A DNA stretch of 64,000 nt from Geminicoccaceae bacterium (GTDB taxonomy: Bacteria; Pseudomonadota; Alphaproteobacteria; Geminicoccales; Geminicoccaceae), in assembly GCA_028279345.1 (NCBI GenBank), contig JANQNY010000039.1:1-64000 (forward strand), written 5' to 3'. Both the position numbers and the translations under genes were made by a program. The notes under the pieces were generated by a model. That model did not search any database. It was not told the DNA's origin and worked only from the letters and a program-made list of their open reading frames with translations. Shown here in pieces: positions 63,188 to 64,000 of this stretch. Positions within the stretch are counted from its first letter, which is position 1, and each line of letters opens with the position of its first letter.

Positions 63188-63876
63188 CGGTCGTCGGCCT
63201 GGACGCGTTCGAGCAGACGCGTCGCTGCGGCCTGCTCGGCAGCCCGCTTGGAGCGCCCCTCGGCGCGGGCCGGGCGGTGTCGCTCCACCCGCACCTCGAC
63301 GACGAAGCACGGCGCGTGCGGGGGGCCGGTGCGCTCCAGCTCGCGATAGGAGGGAAGGCCGAGGCCCAGGCCCTGGCTCCATTCCTGCAGCGCGGCCTTG
63401 GGTTCGTGCGGCGCCAACCGCGCGCTCTCGATGCGGGAAGCCCAAAACCGTTCCACCAGGGCGGCTGCCGCAGCGAAGCCGCCGTCCTGAAAGACGGCAG
63501 CGAGCACGGCCTCGACGGCATCGGCGAGGATCGCAGGCGTAATCTCGACCGGGCTCTCCGGCTCGCCCGTGCCGACCACGAGATGTGCTTCCAGCTGCCA
63601 CTCTGCGGCAACATCGGCGAGCGCCTCCTTGCGCACCAGGGTCGTGAAGCGCCGATTGAGACCGCCCTCAGGGGCGTCGGGGAACCGCTCCAACAGCAGC
63701 GCGGCGACGGCTAGACCCAAGACGCGATCGCCCAGAAACTCGAGGCGCTCATTGTCCCCGCCGCAGCGCTCGCTGGCGCTGCTGTGGACAAGGGCGCGGG
63801 CGAGCAGAGCACGATCCTCGAACCGATAGCCGATCCGCTCCTCGAGTGCTCGATCATGGTCAGCCGTGCCCGTCAC
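63184..63876 (-). CDS. rnc: Ribonuclease III
   Basis: The 230-residue enzyme has the signature NERLEFLGDRVLGL, catalytic Asp/Glu in ADAVEAVLAAVFQDGG and a C-terminal double-stranded-RNA-binding domain (PKAALQEWSQGLGLGLPSY through RSKRAAEQAAATRLLE). It processes rRNA precursors and regulatory double-stranded RNA. The start is GTG at 63876 with GGAGG and GGGGGC upstream. It follows lepB by 16 bp. Confidence 0.96.
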   Translation of the reverse strand: MTGTADHDRALEERIGYRFEDRALLARALVHSSASERCGGDNERLEFLGDRVLGLAVAALLLERFPDAPEGGLNRRFTTLVRKEALADVAAEWQLEAHLVVGTGEPESPVEITPAILADAVEAVLAAVFQDGGFAAAAALVERFWASRIESARLAPHEPKAALQEWSQGLGLGLPSYRELERTGPPHAPCFVVEVRVERHRPARAEGRSKRAAEQAAATRLLERVQADDR

Positions 63877-63892
63877 GCCCCCAAGCCTCCGA

Positions 63893-64000
63893 TCAGCCGA
63901 TGCCGTCGAGCAGGCGGCCGTAGCGAATCGCGAACGGCCATTTCCACGGCTGCCACAGCGCCGCCGAGCCGTCGGTCGAAAAGAAGATGATCTCCGCGCG
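63893..64000 (-). CDS. lepB: Signal peptidase I, C-terminal fragment at window edge
   Basis: Only the last 35 codons are in the window. They read RAEIIFFSTDGSAALWQPWK, then WPFAIRYGRLL and an end at IG, matching the C-terminus of LepB in alphaproteobacteria. The lepB-rnc-era order is widely conserved. The protease removes signal peptides at the inner membrane. Confidence 0.85.
   Translation of the reverse strand, partial: RAEIIFFSTDGSAALWQPWKWPFAIRYGRLLDGIG

Overview
The window reads as a stretch of chromosome from a GC-rich proteobacterium, most likely an alphaproteobacterium outside the best-studied genera. The evidence is gene order and family content: an rpmI-rplT-pheS-pheT-lepA cluster, a lepB(partial)-rnc-era-recO-parC cluster at the right edge, an L-fuconolactonase-type amidohydrolase, a uronate dehydrogenase homologue and many CoA-ester enzymes. 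Start codons are often GTG or TTG. Most genes are densely packed, with 1-4 nt overlaps inside operons.

Layout. 1-2737 is an accessory region on the 3' side of a tRNA-Ser(GGA) gene: an HTH-type hypothetical protein, a DUF2493 (SLOG-like) protein, a decayed gene with a tandem 73-codon repeat, and a very small ORF before a strong terminator. 2882-5757 holds a small membrane protein, a GT4 glycosyltransferase and an LprI-domain secreted protein. 6353-13256 is housekeeping (lepA, pheT, pheS, rplT, rpmI, panB; all minus). 13369-24666 is metabolism: an epoxide-hydrolase-like enzyme, an acetyltransferase, an amidohydrolase, aldo/keto reductase, aldehyde dehydrogenase, a two-subunit CoA-transferase, a CaiB/BaiF CoA-transferase and two envelope proteins. 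An AT-rich island with an APH-like kinase (about 16.2-17.6 kb) interrupts this part. 24839-34 kb carries a class IV aminotransferase, quinone oxidoreductase, YaiI, panE, VOC proteins, a uronate dehydrogenase, secreted MsrA, an MhqO/MhqD-like pair and crcB. A GGDEF-EAL protein (33588-35357) precedes a four-gene sodium-pumping methylmalonyl-CoA-type decarboxylase operon (35446-38963). 38935-44440 is mixed oxidoreductases.

44892-52130 is a coherent signalling/transport block: DUF4212 small subunit, VC_2705-type sodium:solute symporter, cNMP-CBS-DUF294 protein, a small membrane protein, a stand-alone response regulator, and a membrane-anchored PAS/degenerate histidine-kinase-like protein fused to a DnaQ-type 3'-5' exonuclease. 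It is followed by a TIM-barrel isomerase, a lipid kinase, a split YeeE/YedE transporter, a metal-binding CbiX chelatase and a VOC protein.

56736-59193 is a second AT-rich island: a DUF4062 protein with a long helical-repeat-like C-terminus whose last part lies in another frame after an A8 tract. It resembles a bacterial conflict/defence protein and is the best candidate for something undescribed. The core cluster parC-recO-era-rnc-lepB closes the window.

All family calls are by eye from translated sequence. No database search was possible.
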